Assembly (NCBI GenBank): GCA_963838095.1
Contig: CAWIPO010000006.1
Span: 620,001-684,000 of the forward strand
Source of the DNA: CAWCGU01 sp963838095
GTDB taxonomy: Bacteria > Actinomycetota > Thermoleophilia > Solirubrobacterales > 70-9
Direction of reading: 5' to 3'
Length of the DNA: 64,000 nucleotides
Shown here: one piece after another, positions 10,845 to 19,815 of the stretch
Layout of the letters: every line of letters begins with the position of its first letter
Position numbering within the stretch: position 1 is the first letter of the stretch
Program-made: the position numbers and the translations under genes
The notes under the pieces: model-generated
What the model was told of the DNA's origin: nothing
Seen by the model: only the letters and a program-made list of their open reading frames with translations
Databases searched by the model: none

Positions 10845-12716
10845 TTGCGCCGCTGGCTCGTCGCGGTGCTGCCGCTCGTCGTGCTCCTCGCGGCCGCGCC
10901 GCCCGCATGGGGACGCAGCCTGACGGTCGTCAGCGCGGACATCGAGATGCGGCTCGCCCCCGACGCCAGCCTGCAGGTCACCGAGCACCTGACCACCGAC
11001 TTCGAGGGCGACTGGGAGGCGATGTACCGGGACATCCCCCTGCGCTACGGCGAGCGGATGACAGACATACAGGTCAGCGAGGGCGGCCAGGGATACAGGC
11101 CCGGCGGCTGCACCTTCGAGGGCTGCTACGACCGCGATTCGACGTTCGGCGTGACGAGCAGCCCAGGCGGCGAAGGGCCCCGCATCGTCTGGCACCACGG
11201 AGCCAGCGACGAGCAGCGCACATTCGACGTCTCCTACCGCGTCGTCTCCTCGAACGCGACCGGCGAGGTGGACGGCGTCCTCCGAGGGGCCACGGTCGCT
11301 TACGACGACGTCATCGATGTCGCCTGGGCCGTCTGGGGCGGGCAATGGGACTTCGACCTCGAGCACCTGACGGCGACCTTCACTAATCCCGCGCTGGACC
11401 CCGAGAACGACCTCTATCGGGTCTGGGGCCATCCCCGCGACGTCGAGGGAGCGACCAGCCGCGACCCGGAGGTCGCGAGGCTGTCGGCGAGCGACGTCGA
11501 GTCGGGCACCACGGTCGAGATGCGCGTCACCGTGCCTCGCGAGCCGGGCGAGAACGTCTCAGGCGCGCGGCAGGGCTCGGGCGAAGGGCTGCCCGGCATC
11601 ATCGCCTTCGAGCAGCAGCTCGACGAGGACTTCGACGCTCCCTGGCCGAGCTTCAAGCGCTGGGTGGCCGACAACATCATTCTCGTCTGCGCACTGCTCG
11701 CCGGGTTTGCGGCGCTCGCCTTGCTGGTGATGTACCTGATGGCGCGCGAGCGCAGGGTCAGCGTGCCGACGTACCTCTCGGGTCCGCCCGAGGAGGGCGT
11801 CAGCCCGGCGCTTGCCTACGGGCTCGCATTCGAGGGTCGCGACACCTCGAACGCCGCGCTAGCGACCCTGCTCGACCTCACCGATCGCGGCTACTACGTC
11901 GCCACCTCCGTCACCACGAAGGAGGAGGGACAGGACCTGGCGCTCGGCAAGAACGCGAACCGGCCCAATCAGGACGCCGACTTCGAGGCCTACGAGCGCG
12001 AGGTGCTCGAGTTCTTCGACGACGTCGTCGACGAGTACTCGGTCCCGATCAGCGAGATGCGCGACCGGATCCCGCAGCACGACGCGACTTGGCGCTCGCG
12101 CTGGCAGAGCATGACCACCGCCCTCAACAACGCCGACGAGGGCAAGCTCGTTTGGGACCGCAACCTGAACCCGCTGCGGTTCGTGCTCGCGCTCGCGATG
12201 CTGGCGGCGTTTGCGGGTGTGACGCTGATCTACGCCAACGTCGAGGGCGACTGGCTGCTCCCGGCGGCGATCGGCGCCGTCGTCGTGCTGGCGATATTCC
12301 TCTTCCCCAGCCGGGCGTTGAAGCGCCTCAGCCAGGAGCCGCGACAGCGCAGCGCGAACTGGCAGGCGTTCGCCAAGTGGACCGAGGACTTCCCCCGCCT
12401 CGAGGACGATCCTCCGGCGACCCTGGCGCTGTGGAAGCGGATCCTCGTCTTCGGCGTCGCCTTCGGGACCGCCGAGCGGATGATCAAGTCCGGTCGGATC
12501 CCCGCTCCCGTGGCCGCCGAGGCGAGCAGCGGTGGAAGTTGGCACACCTACGCGTTTGCCGGCGGCTTCGCGAGTTCGAGCTTTGACGGCGGCAGCTTCA
12601 GCTCCGGCTTCTCGAGCCAGGTCGCTCCCGAGTCGTCGAGCAGCGGCGGCGGGGGAGGCTTCTCGGGCGGCGGTGGCGGCGGCTTCTCGGGCGGCGGCGG
12701 CGGCGGCGGCTGGTAG
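10845..12716 (+). CDS. DUF2207 domain membrane protein with Gly-rich tail
   Basis: 623 residues from a TTG start two bases after the lemA stop, with AGGGAG upstream. A signal sequence (residues 1-24) precedes an extracytoplasmic DUF2207 domain (about 25-270). A membrane helix at about 276-298 (VCALLAGFAALALLVMYLM) and a pair at about 447-488 flank a cytoplasmic segment. The last 85 residues are Ser/Gly-rich and end in FSGGGGGGFSGGGGGGGW. This layout, including the Gly-rich end, is common among LemA-linked DUF2207 proteins. Function is unknown; a role in envelope upkeep is a guess from the pairing. Confidence 0.85.
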   Translation: MRRWLVAVLPLVVLLAAAPPAWGRSLTVVSADIEMRLAPDASLQVTEHLTTDFEGDWEAMYRDIPLRYGERMTDIQVSEGGQGYRPGGCTFEGCYDRDSTFGVTSSPGGEGPRIVWHHGASDEQRTFDVSYRVVSSNATGEVDGVLRGATVAYDDVIDVAWAVWGGQWDFDLEHLTATFTNPALDPENDLYRVWGHPRDVEGATSRDPEVARLSASDVESGTTVEMRVTVPREPGENVSGARQGSGEGLPGIIAFEQQLDEDFDAPWPSFKRWVADNIILVCALLAGFAALALLVMYLMARERRVSVPTYLSGPPEEGVSPALAYGLAFEGRDTSNAALATLLDLTDRGYYVATSVTTKEEGQDLALGKNANRPNQDADFEAYEREVLEFFDDVVDEYSVPISEMRDRIPQHDATWRSRWQSMTTALNNADEGKLVWDRNLNPLRFVLALAMLAAFAGVTLIYANVEGDWLLPAAIGAVVVLAIFLFPSRALKRLSQEPRQRSANWQAFAKWTEDFPRLEDDPPATLALWKRILVFGVAFGTAERMIKSGRIPAPVAAEASSGGSWHTYAFAGGFASSSFDGGSFSSGFSSQVAPESSSSGGGGGFSGGGGGGFSGGGGGGGW

Positions 12717-12722
12717 CCGGCC

Positions 12723-13571
12723 CTACTTCAACAGTCGCGACAAGCGCCGATCCTTCAGCACCTTGCCGTCTGTCTGCTCGGCCGGGCAGTAGCTCATCAC
12801 GTACTCGGAGAAGAACACGGCCTCGAGCTGCGCGCCGCAACGCGGACAGGGCTCGCCCTGTCGCCGATGCACCTTCAGCGGCATCGGCAGCTTGTCGGGG
12901 ATCGTTTCGCCGACGACCTCTTCGTAGTGCTCGAGCGCCGCGCCGAGGACGTCGAGCGACCCGTGGAGGCGCTCGATCTCCTCAGCATCGAGATCGGAGC
13001 CCTTCCGGAACGGAGACAGCCGCGCCTCCCAGAGGATCTCGTCCACCCACGACCGGCCGATGCCGGAGATCGTGCGCTGGTCACGCAGCAGCGGGTGCAG
13101 ATGCCGCGGCTGGTCGATCAGGGTGGCGAGCTCCTCCAGCGGTGGCGCCGGCCAGGCTTCGGGCCCGAGCGTGGAGACCATCTCGTCCTTGGCGACGTCC
13201 TCCGGAACCAGGAGCTTCGCCCATGCTCTCTGCTTGGTCCCGAACTCGCGCAGGCGGAGCTCGCGGCCGTCGGTCAAACGGATGAGCACACGGGAAGCGC
13301 GATCGCGCAACGAGGCGCGCTTGTCGAAGAGCTGCAGCCGCCCCGCAGACATCAGATGGACAAGCATCGAGAGAGAGCCCGAGAACTCGACCACGGGCAT
13401 TTTCCCGATCCGGCCCACTCCCTCGATGCTCCGTTTTTCGAGCGCCGAAAGCGGCGGGGACACGGTCTTCAGCGCCACCATCCCCGGCGCGAGCGCGGAT
13501 TCCACCTCCGCGCCCGCCAGCGCCACGGCCAGCCGGCGCGCCGTGATCTCGACCTCTGGCAGCTCCGGCAT
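12723..13571 (-). CDS. mutM: Formamidopyrimidine-DNA glycosylase (Fpg/MutM) family
   Basis: 282 residues starting MPELPEVEITARRL; the N-terminal Pro is the catalytic Schiff-base nucleophile and Glu3 the general acid, after removal of Met. SMLVHLMSAGRLQL holds the conserved MxG region, and ISGIGRSWVDEILWEARLSP the helix-two-turns-helix. The C-terminus has CPRC and a later YCPAEQ, a zinc-finger-like set in which the second Cys pair (usually YCPxCQ) appears to be C...E, so zinc binding may be altered. It would excise oxidised purines such as 8-oxoguanine; a specialised Fpg/Nei-like activity is possible. An upstream in-frame start (13595) is less likely because the new N-terminus must be MPEL. 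Divergent from nadA. Confidence 0.88.
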   Translation of the reverse strand: MPELPEVEITARRLAVALAGAEVESALAPGMVALKTVSPPLSALEKRSIEGVGRIGKMPVVEFSGSLSMLVHLMSAGRLQLFDKRASLRDRASRVLIRLTDGRELRLREFGTKQRAWAKLLVPEDVAKDEMVSTLGPEAWPAPPLEELATLIDQPRHLHPLLRDQRTISGIGRSWVDEILWEARLSPFRKGSDLDAEEIERLHGSLDVLGAALEHYEEVVGETIPDKLPMPLKVHRRQGEPCPRCGAQLEAVFFSEYVMSYCPAEQTDGKVLKDRRLSRLLK

Positions 13572-13579
13572 AGCGCTAC

Positions 13580-13585
13580 ACTTTA
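13580..13585 (-). promoter_or_regulatory. -10 element of mutM (TAAAGT on the minus strand)
   Basis: Read on the minus strand, TAAAGT is followed by 8 nt and the ATG at 13571, with no Shine-Dalgarno. The 90-bp divergent region here is lower in GC than its surroundings. Confidence 0.4.
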
Positions 13586-13661
13586 TGAAGTTCATTCACA
13601 AGGTTCGAGGCAGAGCCGATCGCGACTCTGCCGGGCCAGTGAACATAGAGAGGAACCGCAC

Positions 13662-14672
13662 ATGGCAGTAGAGCTGCCGACCGTTCAGGCAACCCTCCCG
13701 AACCAGCTCTCCCCCGAGGAGATCTCGGCGATGTCGGACGAGATCCGCGAGCTCGCCGCGACCCGCGACGCCGTCATCCTGGCCCACAACTACGAGGTCC
13801 CCGAGATCCAGGACGTTGCCGACTTCACCGGCGATTCGCTCGGCCTCTCCCGCCACGCCGCGGAGACGGATGCTTCGACGATCGTGTTCTGCGGCGTTCA
13901 CTTCATGGCCGAGACCGCGTCGATCCTCTCTCCCGAGAAGACCGTTCTGATCCCCGACCTCGACGCGGGCTGCTCGCTCGCCGAGTCGATCAACGCCGAC
14001 CAGCTCCGCGTGTGGAAGGGCGAGCATCCTGGCGCCGTCGTCGTCATGTACGTGAACACCTCGGCAGAGGTGAAGGCCGAGACCGACTATTGCTGCACCT
14101 CCTCGAACGCGGTCTCGGTTGTCGAGCACATCCGGCGCGAGCGCGGCGAGGACGTCGAGATCCTCTTCGGCCCCGACATGTGGCTCGGCGCCTTCGTCGA
14201 GCGCGAGACCGGGAAGGCGATGCACGTCTGGGACGGGGAGTGCCATGTACACGCCGGCATTCGCCCCGGCGACATCGAGCGCACGCGGGCCGAGCATCCC
14301 GAGGCTGAGTTCCTGATCCATCCCGAGTGCGGCTGTTCGACGCAGGCGATGGAGTACGTCGCCTCCGGCGATGTCGCCTCCGACGGCGTCCACATGCTTT
14401 CGACCTCGGGAATGCTGAAGCACGTCGAGGCAAATCCCGACGGCTCGTTCATCGTCGCCACCGAGACGGGGATGCTCTATCCGCTCCAGCAGGCCGCGCC
14501 GCAGGCGAACCTGATCGAGGCCAACCGGATGGCCTACTGCAAGTACATGAAGATGATCACGCTGCCGAAGCTGCGCGACTCGCTGCTGGAGATGAAGTTC
14601 GAGGTCAAGGTGCCCGAGGTGATCGCCGAGCGCGCGCGGGTGCCGATCGAGCGCATGGTCGCGATCGGCTAG
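13662..14672 (+). CDS. nadA: Quinolinate synthase
   Basis: 336 residues. Condenses iminoaspartate with dihydroxyacetone phosphate to quinolinate using a [4Fe-4S] cluster. Motifs include ILAHNYEVPEIQDVADFTGD, VFCGVHFMAETASIL, DLDAGCSLAESI, VMYVNTSAEVKAETDYCCTS, LFGPDMWLG, IHPECGCSTQAMEY and LSTSGMLKHV; the cluster ligands are expected to be the Cys in FCGVHF, one in DYCCTS and one in PECGC. The ATG at 13662 has GAGAGG upstream. The upstream partner nadB (aspartate oxidase) is not in the window, so iminoaspartate must come from an enzyme encoded elsewhere. Confidence 0.97.
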   Translation: MAVELPTVQATLPNQLSPEEISAMSDEIRELAATRDAVILAHNYEVPEIQDVADFTGDSLGLSRHAAETDASTIVFCGVHFMAETASILSPEKTVLIPDLDAGCSLAESINADQLRVWKGEHPGAVVVMYVNTSAEVKAETDYCCTSSNAVSVVEHIRRERGEDVEILFGPDMWLGAFVERETGKAMHVWDGECHVHAGIRPGDIERTRAEHPEAEFLIHPECGCSTQAMEYVASGDVASDGVHMLSTSGMLKHVEANPDGSFIVATETGMLYPLQQAAPQANLIEANRMAYCKYMKMITLPKLRDSLLEMKFEVKVPEVIAERARVPIERMVAIG

Positions 14673-14725
14673 CTGCCGGACTCAGCGACTCACTAGCGCC
14701 ACGGACGTCGTGCTACCCCTAGAGG

Positions 14726-15982
14726 GTGCGCTCCCGGCTTCGAGTCCTCCGCCATCCGGCGTTTCGCAACCTCTGGCTCGCGCAGTCGACCAGCGTGATC
14801 GGCGACGCCCTGGTGCTCGTCGCGCTGGCGCTCTTCGTCACCGACCTGACCGGCAAGCCCACCGACGTCGGTCTCGTCCTCGGGGCCGCAACGCTGCCGT
14901 TCGTCGCTTTCCTGCTGGTGGGCGGGGTATGGGCGGACCGGCTTCCGCGCGCCCGGCTGATGTTCATCACCGACGTCGCGCGGGCCGCTCTGCACACGCT
15001 GCTGGCGGCGCTGATCTTCCTCGATGCGGTCGAGATCTGGCACATCGTCGTGATCGAAGCCTGCTTTGGGACCGCGGAGGCGTTCTTCCGCCCGGCGTAC
15101 ACCGGGTTGCTGCCGCGGACCGTCCCCGCCGCCGAGATCCAGGAAGCCCAGGCGCTCTCGAACATGAGCAACAACGTCGCCGAGCTGGCCGGTCCCGCGC
15201 TCGCAACCGCGCTCGTGCTCGGAGTCGGACCGGGCTGGGCGTTCGCGCTCGATGCCGCCACCTTCGTGGTCAGTGCCGCGTTCACGCTTCGCATTCGCGT
15301 CGCCGCCCAGCCGGCGCCGGTCGAGGCGCGGCGCACGCTCCTGGCCGAGATGGCGGAGGGCTTCGGCCACGTGCGCTCCCGGCCATGGATCTGGGTCACG
15401 GTGGTCGTCTTCGCGATCGCGATACCGGTCGGCTACGCGCCGTACCTCGTCCTCGGGCCGACCGTCGGCGAGCAGAGCTACGACAGCGAGGCGCTGTTCG
15501 GAATCATCGCCACCCTGTTCGGAGTCGGAGCCGTCGCCGGGGCCACGGCGGGTCTGCGCTGGCGCCCCAGGCGGCCGATGCTGACGGCGTTCGCCCTGCT
15601 CGCCACCTGGCCGATCATGATGCTCGCCTTCGGGCTGACCGCGCCAATTCCGATCGTCCTCCTGCTCTCGGTCGCGACCGGAGTGGCGTTCGCGCTCTTC
15701 GACGTCTGGTGGGACACGGCGATGGCGGAGCGAGTCCCACCCGAGGCGCTCTCGCGCGTCAGCTCGTATGACTGGATGGGCTCGCTGATCCTGTTGCCGG
15801 TGGGATTTCTCCTGGCCGGCCCGGTCGCCGACGCGACCAGCGCCGACGCGGTGCTGGTCGGAGGCGGGGTGCTGACGGCCGTGATGCTCGCGATCGGCCT
15901 GCTGCCGCGCAGCACCCGAAGGTTGCGGCGGATCGAGCATTCCGACGGAGACCCGTCGCAGCCGGCCCGGGCGTCGGCCTGA
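14726..15982 (+). CDS. MFS transporter
   Basis: 418 residues, GTG start. The N-terminus VRSRLRVLRHPAFRNLWLAQ followed by STSVIGDALVLVALALFVTD is typical of MFS drug-efflux-like carriers of the MFS_3/enterobactin-exporter type. About twelve hydrophobic segments are visible, with the loop-2/3 motif GGVWADRLPRARLM between helices 2 and 3. Substrate unknown. It stands 53 nt after nadA in the same direction and could be cotranscribed or have its own promoter; the upstream CTACCCCT is a poor -10. Confidence 0.85.
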   Translation: MRSRLRVLRHPAFRNLWLAQSTSVIGDALVLVALALFVTDLTGKPTDVGLVLGAATLPFVAFLLVGGVWADRLPRARLMFITDVARAALHTLLAALIFLDAVEIWHIVVIEACFGTAEAFFRPAYTGLLPRTVPAAEIQEAQALSNMSNNVAELAGPALATALVLGVGPGWAFALDAATFVVSAAFTLRIRVAAQPAPVEARRTLLAEMAEGFGHVRSRPWIWVTVVVFAIAIPVGYAPYLVLGPTVGEQSYDSEALFGIIATLFGVGAVAGATAGLRWRPRRPMLTAFALLATWPIMMLAFGLTAPIPIVLLLSVATGVAFALFDVWWDTAMAERVPPEALSRVSSYDWMGSLILLPVGFLLAGPVADATSADAVLVGGGVLTAVMLAIGLLPRSTRRLRRIEHSDGDPSQPARASA

Positions 15983-16062
15983 CCCCGCAGTTTGCGACCG
16001 CGGGGCCGGCCGTTGTCGTCCGCGCTCGCACATACGCTCGCAGGCGTGGAGAGTTCCGCTGC

Positions 16063-16068
16063 TAGCCT
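16063..16068 (+). promoter_or_regulatory. -10 element (TAGCCT) of the transketolase pair
   Basis: TAGCCT is followed by 7 nt and the GTG at 16076. Hexamer and spacing match those before prfB exactly. It decides the start of the downstream gene in favour of 16076 over a GTG at 16046. Confidence 0.45.
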
Positions 16069-16075
16069 CGCCTCC

Positions 16076-16999
16076 GTGACCCACCTGAGGCCGGTTCCGG
16101 ACATCCAGGCTCCCTCGCAGGAGGGCGAGAAGCGGGCATACAGCATCGCCGAGCTTGAGCGCTGGGCGACGGTGCTGCGGATGCGCTGCGTCAGCATGCT
16201 CGCGGTAGCCAAGTCCGGGCACCTCGACAGCTCGCTGTCGGCGGCCGACATCGTCGCCGCCCTCTACTACAGGCTCTTGCGCCACGATTCCCAGCGCCCG
16301 GACTGGCCCGAGCGCGACCGCTTCGTGCTCTCCAAGGGCCACGCCGCACCGATTCTCTACGCGGCCCTCGCCGAGCACGGCTACTTCCCGCTTCAGGACC
16401 TGATGGGGCTGCGCAAGATCGGCGCCCATCTCCAGGGCCATCCCGACATGAACCGCACCCCCGGAGTTGAGGTCTCGACCGGCTCGCTCGGGCAGGGGCT
16501 GTCGATGTGCGTCGGCATCTGCCTCGCGCTGCGGCTGGACCGCCTCGACCAGACCTCGCACGTCTTCACGCTGCTCTCCGACGGCGACTGCCAGGAGGGA
16601 GAGACCTGGGAAGGGGCGACATCGGCCGCCCATTTCGGGGTCCAGAACCTGACCGCGATCGTCGATTACAACCACCTCCAGACCGACGGCACCACCGAAG
16701 AGGTGATGGACATCGGCGACGTGCGGGCGAAGTTCGAGGCCTTCGGCTGGGACGCGGTCGAGATCGACGGCCACGACATGGCCCAGGTGGTCGAAGCCCT
16801 CGAGCGCAGCCGCGCGCTCGACCGCCCGGCGGCGATCGTCTGCCAGACGAAGAAGGGTCGCGGCGTGCCGTTCATGGAGAACCGGTTCGGCTACCACGGC
16901 AAGCCCCCGTCGCCGGAGCAGGCGGAGGAGGCGATGAGCGAGCTGGAGGCGACGCTGGAGAAGCAGACCAAGGAGCTTCAGGGTGGAAGCGAAGACTGA
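16076..16999 (+). CDS. Transketolase, N-terminal (thiamine diphosphate-binding) subunit
   Basis: 307 residues covering the ThDP-binding half of transketolase: SKGHAAPILYAALAEHG, TGSLGQGLSMCVGICLALR, LSDGDCQEGETWEGATSAA and AIVDYNHLQTDG form the GDG...N cofactor motif, and the closing CQTKKGRGVPFMENRFGYHG is typical. In archaea and many actinobacteria transketolase is split into two polypeptides, as here; the complex moves two-carbon units in the non-oxidative pentose phosphate route. The gene overlaps the C-terminal subunit gene by 17 bases, implying coupled translation in a 1:1 ratio. Confidence 0.93.
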   Translation: MTHLRPVPDIQAPSQEGEKRAYSIAELERWATVLRMRCVSMLAVAKSGHLDSSLSAADIVAALYYRLLRHDSQRPDWPERDRFVLSKGHAAPILYAALAEHGYFPLQDLMGLRKIGAHLQGHPDMNRTPGVEVSTGSLGQGLSMCVGICLALRLDRLDQTSHVFTLLSDGDCQEGETWEGATSAAHFGVQNLTAIVDYNHLQTDGTTEEVMDIGDVRAKFEAFGWDAVEIDGHDMAQVVEALERSRALDRPAAIVCQTKKGRGVPFMENRFGYHGKPPSPEQAEEAMSELEATLEKQTKELQGGSED

Positions 17000-17975
17000 G
17001 CCGATCGCGACCAGGCACGCTTATGGCGACGCGCTGGTCGAGCTTGGCGAAGCTCACGAGGACGTTGTCGCGCTCGACGCCGACCTCGCGGTCTCGACGC
17101 AGTCGATCAAGTTCGGCAAGCGCTTTCCGGAGCGCTTCTTCAACGTCGGCGCGGCCGAGGCGGGGATGATGTCGATGGCCTGCGGCTTCGCCGCCACCGG
17201 CAAGGTCCCCTACTGCTCCACCTTCGCGATCTTCGCCACCGGCCGCTCCTACGACCAGGTGCGGCTGGGAATCGCGCACAACGAGCTCAAGGTCCGGATC
17301 GGCGCCAGCCACGGCGGCGTCTCGCTCGGCGAGGACGGCGCCTCGCACCAGATGATCGAGGACATCGCCCTGATGCGTGCGATGCCGAAGATGCAGGTGA
17401 TCGTCCCGGCCGACTACAACCAGGCCGCCCGCGCCACGCTCGAGTCCTACGAGAAGGACGAGCCGATGTACATGCGCTTCGGGCGGCCGAGCACGCCGAT
17501 CGTCTACGACGAGATCCCCGAGACACTGGGTGGCGGAGCGGACGTGCTGCGCCCAGGCAAGGACATCTCAATCATTGCCACCGGGCACATGGTCTGGCGG
17601 GCGATGGAAGCGGCCGAGTCACTCGAGCGCGAGGACGGGGTGGAGGCTGAGGTCGTAAATGTCTCGATCATCAAGCCGCTCGACTCGGCCGCGATCCTCG
17701 AGTCGCTGGGCAAGACCGGAGTCGGCGTCACAGCCGAGGAGCATCGCGTCGTCGGCGGTCTCGCCGACGCCGTCCGCGAGGTCGCCGCCGAGCAGCACCC
17801 GGTACCGGTGTTCGCGGTCGGAATGGGCGACGAGTTCGGCGTTTCCGGCACCGGCGAGGCGTGTATGGAGCATTTCGGCCTCACCGCCCGGGGCATAGCC
17901 GACCGCGCCCGCGAGGCCCTCGTCCTGAAGCCGATCGTCTCGCACCCCCCGCTGCACGGTCCCGAGTGGACCTGA
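16983..17975 (+). CDS. Transketolase, C-terminal subunit
   Basis: 330 residues with the pyrimidine-binding domain (HAYGDALVELGEAHEDVVAL, FNVGAAEAGMMSMACGFAA, STFAIFATGRSYDQVRL, ASHGGVSLGEDGASHQMIED) and the transketolase C-terminal domain (ISIIATGHMVWRAMEAAE, VVNVSIIKPLDSAAILE, TAEEHRVVGGLADAV). Glu in NVGAAEAG should activate the thiamine ring of the partner subunit. A dehydrogenase E1-beta-like or DXP-synthase-like role was weighed, but the split-transketolase pairing and sizes fit better. GTG start inside the previous gene. Confidence 0.93.
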   Translation: MEAKTEPIATRHAYGDALVELGEAHEDVVALDADLAVSTQSIKFGKRFPERFFNVGAAEAGMMSMACGFAATGKVPYCSTFAIFATGRSYDQVRLGIAHNELKVRIGASHGGVSLGEDGASHQMIEDIALMRAMPKMQVIVPADYNQAARATLESYEKDEPMYMRFGRPSTPIVYDEIPETLGGGADVLRPGKDISIIATGHMVWRAMEAAESLEREDGVEAEVVNVSIIKPLDSAAILESLGKTGVGVTAEEHRVVGGLADAVREVAAEQHPVPVFAVGMGDEFGVSGTGEACMEHFGLTARGIADRAREALVLKPIVSHPPLHGPEWT

Positions 17976-18027
17976 GCGGGGTCCCTTCCAGCACGGTTTC
18001 GGCACGGCCAGCGCGCGTTTCGACACA

Positions 18028-18045
18028 GGATTGCTGGCACAATCC
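18028..18045 (+). repeat. Inverted repeat GGATTG-N6-CAATCC before a small gene
   Basis: Perfect 6-bp arms with a 6-nt loop. The right arm overlaps a CACAAT hexamer (18038-18043) that lies 7 nt before the ATG at 18051 and could be its -10, so the repeat might be an operator or chance. Confidence 0.3.
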
Positions 18046-18050
18046 GGCTG

Positions 18051-18290
18051 ATGGCAGATCGCGAGCTCCTGGAGCGCATCGACGCTCACATGTCCGATAA
18101 CCGCGAGTTCATGCGCGAGCTGACCCTCCGCAATGAGAAGGTCACGCAACAACTCGTCATTCGCCTTGAAGCTCAGACAAATGAGCTGATCGCCGGCCGC
18201 CAGGTGCTCGACGACTTACACGAGGCTTCGAAGGACCACACCCGCGCGATCGCAAACCTGATCGACGAGCTCCGCGAACGCGGACTCTGA
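18051..18290 (+). CDS. Small predicted coiled-coil protein, unknown function
   Basis: 79 residues, acidic to neutral and strongly helical, with heptad-like spacing of Leu, Val and Ile (LLERIDAHMSDNREFMREL, VTQQLVIRLEAQTNELIAG, VLDDLHEASKDHTRAIANLI). No membrane segment or known motif. The ATG at 18051 follows a CACAAT hexamer by 7 nt, the layout seen at other likely leaderless genes. Small helical proteins of this sort are often found in Solirubrobacterales and are unnamed. It could be an adaptor or an antitoxin-like partner, but there is no evidence for either. Confidence 0.55.
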   Translation: MADRELLERIDAHMSDNREFMRELTLRNEKVTQQLVIRLEAQTNELIAGRQVLDDLHEASKDHTRAIANLIDELRERGL

Positions 18291-18828
18291 GCGCCTGGGC
18301 TGAGCGCTCGTATCGGGCATCCGAGATGCCCGCTTCAAGAGAAAGCGGTTACGCGCGCCGCGACGCATGGAGAGGGGACGCAGCAACGAACGTCCCGGAG
18401 TCCTCGCTATACGGGGGTGTGCGGGACGTTCGCGCAAGATGAGCGCCCCAAGAGGTCTGTGCTGGGTTGGACGACGAGCGGTTACCGGATCGCATGGAGA
18501 GCCGGCGCGGGCAGTCCCTTGCTGAGCACTTCCGCTCTTCGCGCATTGCGAGAGCGACGGTGTTCGAGCGCTGTCCGTTTGCGACCTGACGCCCGCCTAG
18601 GTCATGCCTATGCGGCGCATTCACTTCGCCGGGCCGGAGGGCGCTTCTGCTGCTCGTCCAACGCGGAAGGGATCACATCGGTGGCGAGACGCTCGGATTG
18701 AGGCGGCACCAGAACTCCGGGTCATGCGGATCGATGTAATCCGCCCGCCCGGGCGAGGGCGCCACGCGGCGAGCGCTCCGCGGACAAGGCGCCGGAGATA
18801 GGCTGAGCCGACCGCGAAAGGAGGCACC
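18291..18828 (+). other. Gene-poor gap of about 540 bp, possible decayed sequence
   Basis: No convincing gene was found on either strand. On the minus strand around 18670-18745 a short reading ending DPHDPEFWCRLNPSVSPPM looks protein-like but has no intact upstream part, so it may be a relic. The block at 18361-18394 holds CGCATGGA...ACGAACG, which resembles the reverse complement of a motif found at 20955 and 51936. A TAGGCT and an AAAGGAGG near the right edge belong to the next gene. Confidence 0.4.
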
Positions 18829-19650
18829 ATGCCCGAGGTAGAAGCGAACGGCGTCAGGCTCTATTACGAGCTCCACGGAAGTGGCGAGCCGCTGGCCCTC
18901 GTACACGGATCGTGGGGCGACGCGACGGGCTGGGGACTCGTGGCACCGGCCCTTGCTCGATCGTTCCGGGTGCTCGTCTACGACCGCCGGGGACACTCGC
19001 GCAGCGAGCGGCCGGAGACACCGGGCAGCGTCGACGAGGACGGCGACGACCTCGCCGCCCTGCTCAAGGCGCTCGACCTCGGTCCCGCTCACGTGGTCAC
19101 GAACTCCTACGGGGGAAACATCGCGCTGCGACTTGCGACGAGGCGGCCGGAGATCTTCCGCTCACTGTCGTGTCATGAGCCGCCGCTCTGGAGTCTGCTC
19201 GAGGCCGATCCCGAGAGCCAGGCGATGCTCGCGCAGGGCGCTCGCAGCCTCGAGGCTGTCGCGGCGCGCATCGCCGATGGCGATCATGAGGGCGCTGCGC
19301 AGCAGTTCGTCGACGAGGTCGCGTTCGGTCCAGGCGCATGGGAGAACGAACTACCGCCGGAGCTGCGGGCGATCTTCGTCCAGAACGCGCCGACCTTCCT
19401 CGACGAGCTCCAAGACCCGGCCCAGCTCCGCGTCGATGAGGACGCGCTTGCAGGCCTCGATCTGCCGGTCCGGCTCACGCAGGGCTCGGAGAGCCCGCCC
19501 ACGTTCCCCGCGGTGATCGATCGGCTCGTTGGGCTGATCCCTGAGGTCACACGCGAGACGATCGAAGGCGCCGCCCATGTGCCCCACCTGACAACACCGG
19601 AGCCCTACGTCGAGATCATCGGACGGCCGCTAGAACAACCGGCGGCCTGA
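18829..19650 (+). CDS. Alpha/beta hydrolase
   Basis: 273 residues with the alpha/beta-hydrolase fold: ELHGSGEPLALVHGSWGD (oxyanion HG region), VLVYDRRGHSRSERPE, the nucleophile elbow VVTNSYGGNIALRLA (Ser in NSYGG in place of the usual GxSxG) and a likely catalytic His in GAAHVPHLTTPEPY near residue 252. Substrate unknown; close relatives are annotated as esterases, epoxide hydrolases or haloperoxidase-like enzymes. The ATG has a strong AAAGGAGG and a TAGGCT about 30 nt upstream, so unlike many genes here it has a leader. It ends just before the IS110 element. Confidence 0.85.
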   Translation: MPEVEANGVRLYYELHGSGEPLALVHGSWGDATGWGLVAPALARSFRVLVYDRRGHSRSERPETPGSVDEDGDDLAALLKALDLGPAHVVTNSYGGNIALRLATRRPEIFRSLSCHEPPLWSLLEADPESQAMLAQGARSLEAVAARIADGDHEGAAQQFVDEVAFGPGAWENELPPELRAIFVQNAPTFLDELQDPAQLRVDEDALAGLDLPVRLTQGSESPPTFPAVIDRLVGLIPEVTRETIEGAAHVPHLTTPEPYVEIIGRPLEQPAA

Positions 19651-19815
19651 GCGTCGCGGGTCGCTGGCGCTGGTCCCCGCGCCGGGATTCCGATGCCTGC
19701 GGGGCGAACGCTATGCGAATGCGCAGCCCGTCGGGTGACAGCGCCGCTTTGCGCGCGGCGAGCAGGAGACGCGGGGTTGTGCGCCACTGCTTTCGCTTTG
19801 GACTGCCATGAAGAA

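Noticed and set aside
16046..16075. Earlier GTG start for the transketolase N-terminal subunit
   Set aside because: The TAGCCT box with 7-nt spacing points to 16076; the added residues are not typical.
14693..16897. A 734-codon minus-strand frame over the MFS and transketolase genes
   Set aside because: It spans several unrelated plus-strand genes and reads as Arg/Asp/His-rich low-complexity sequence with no motif.
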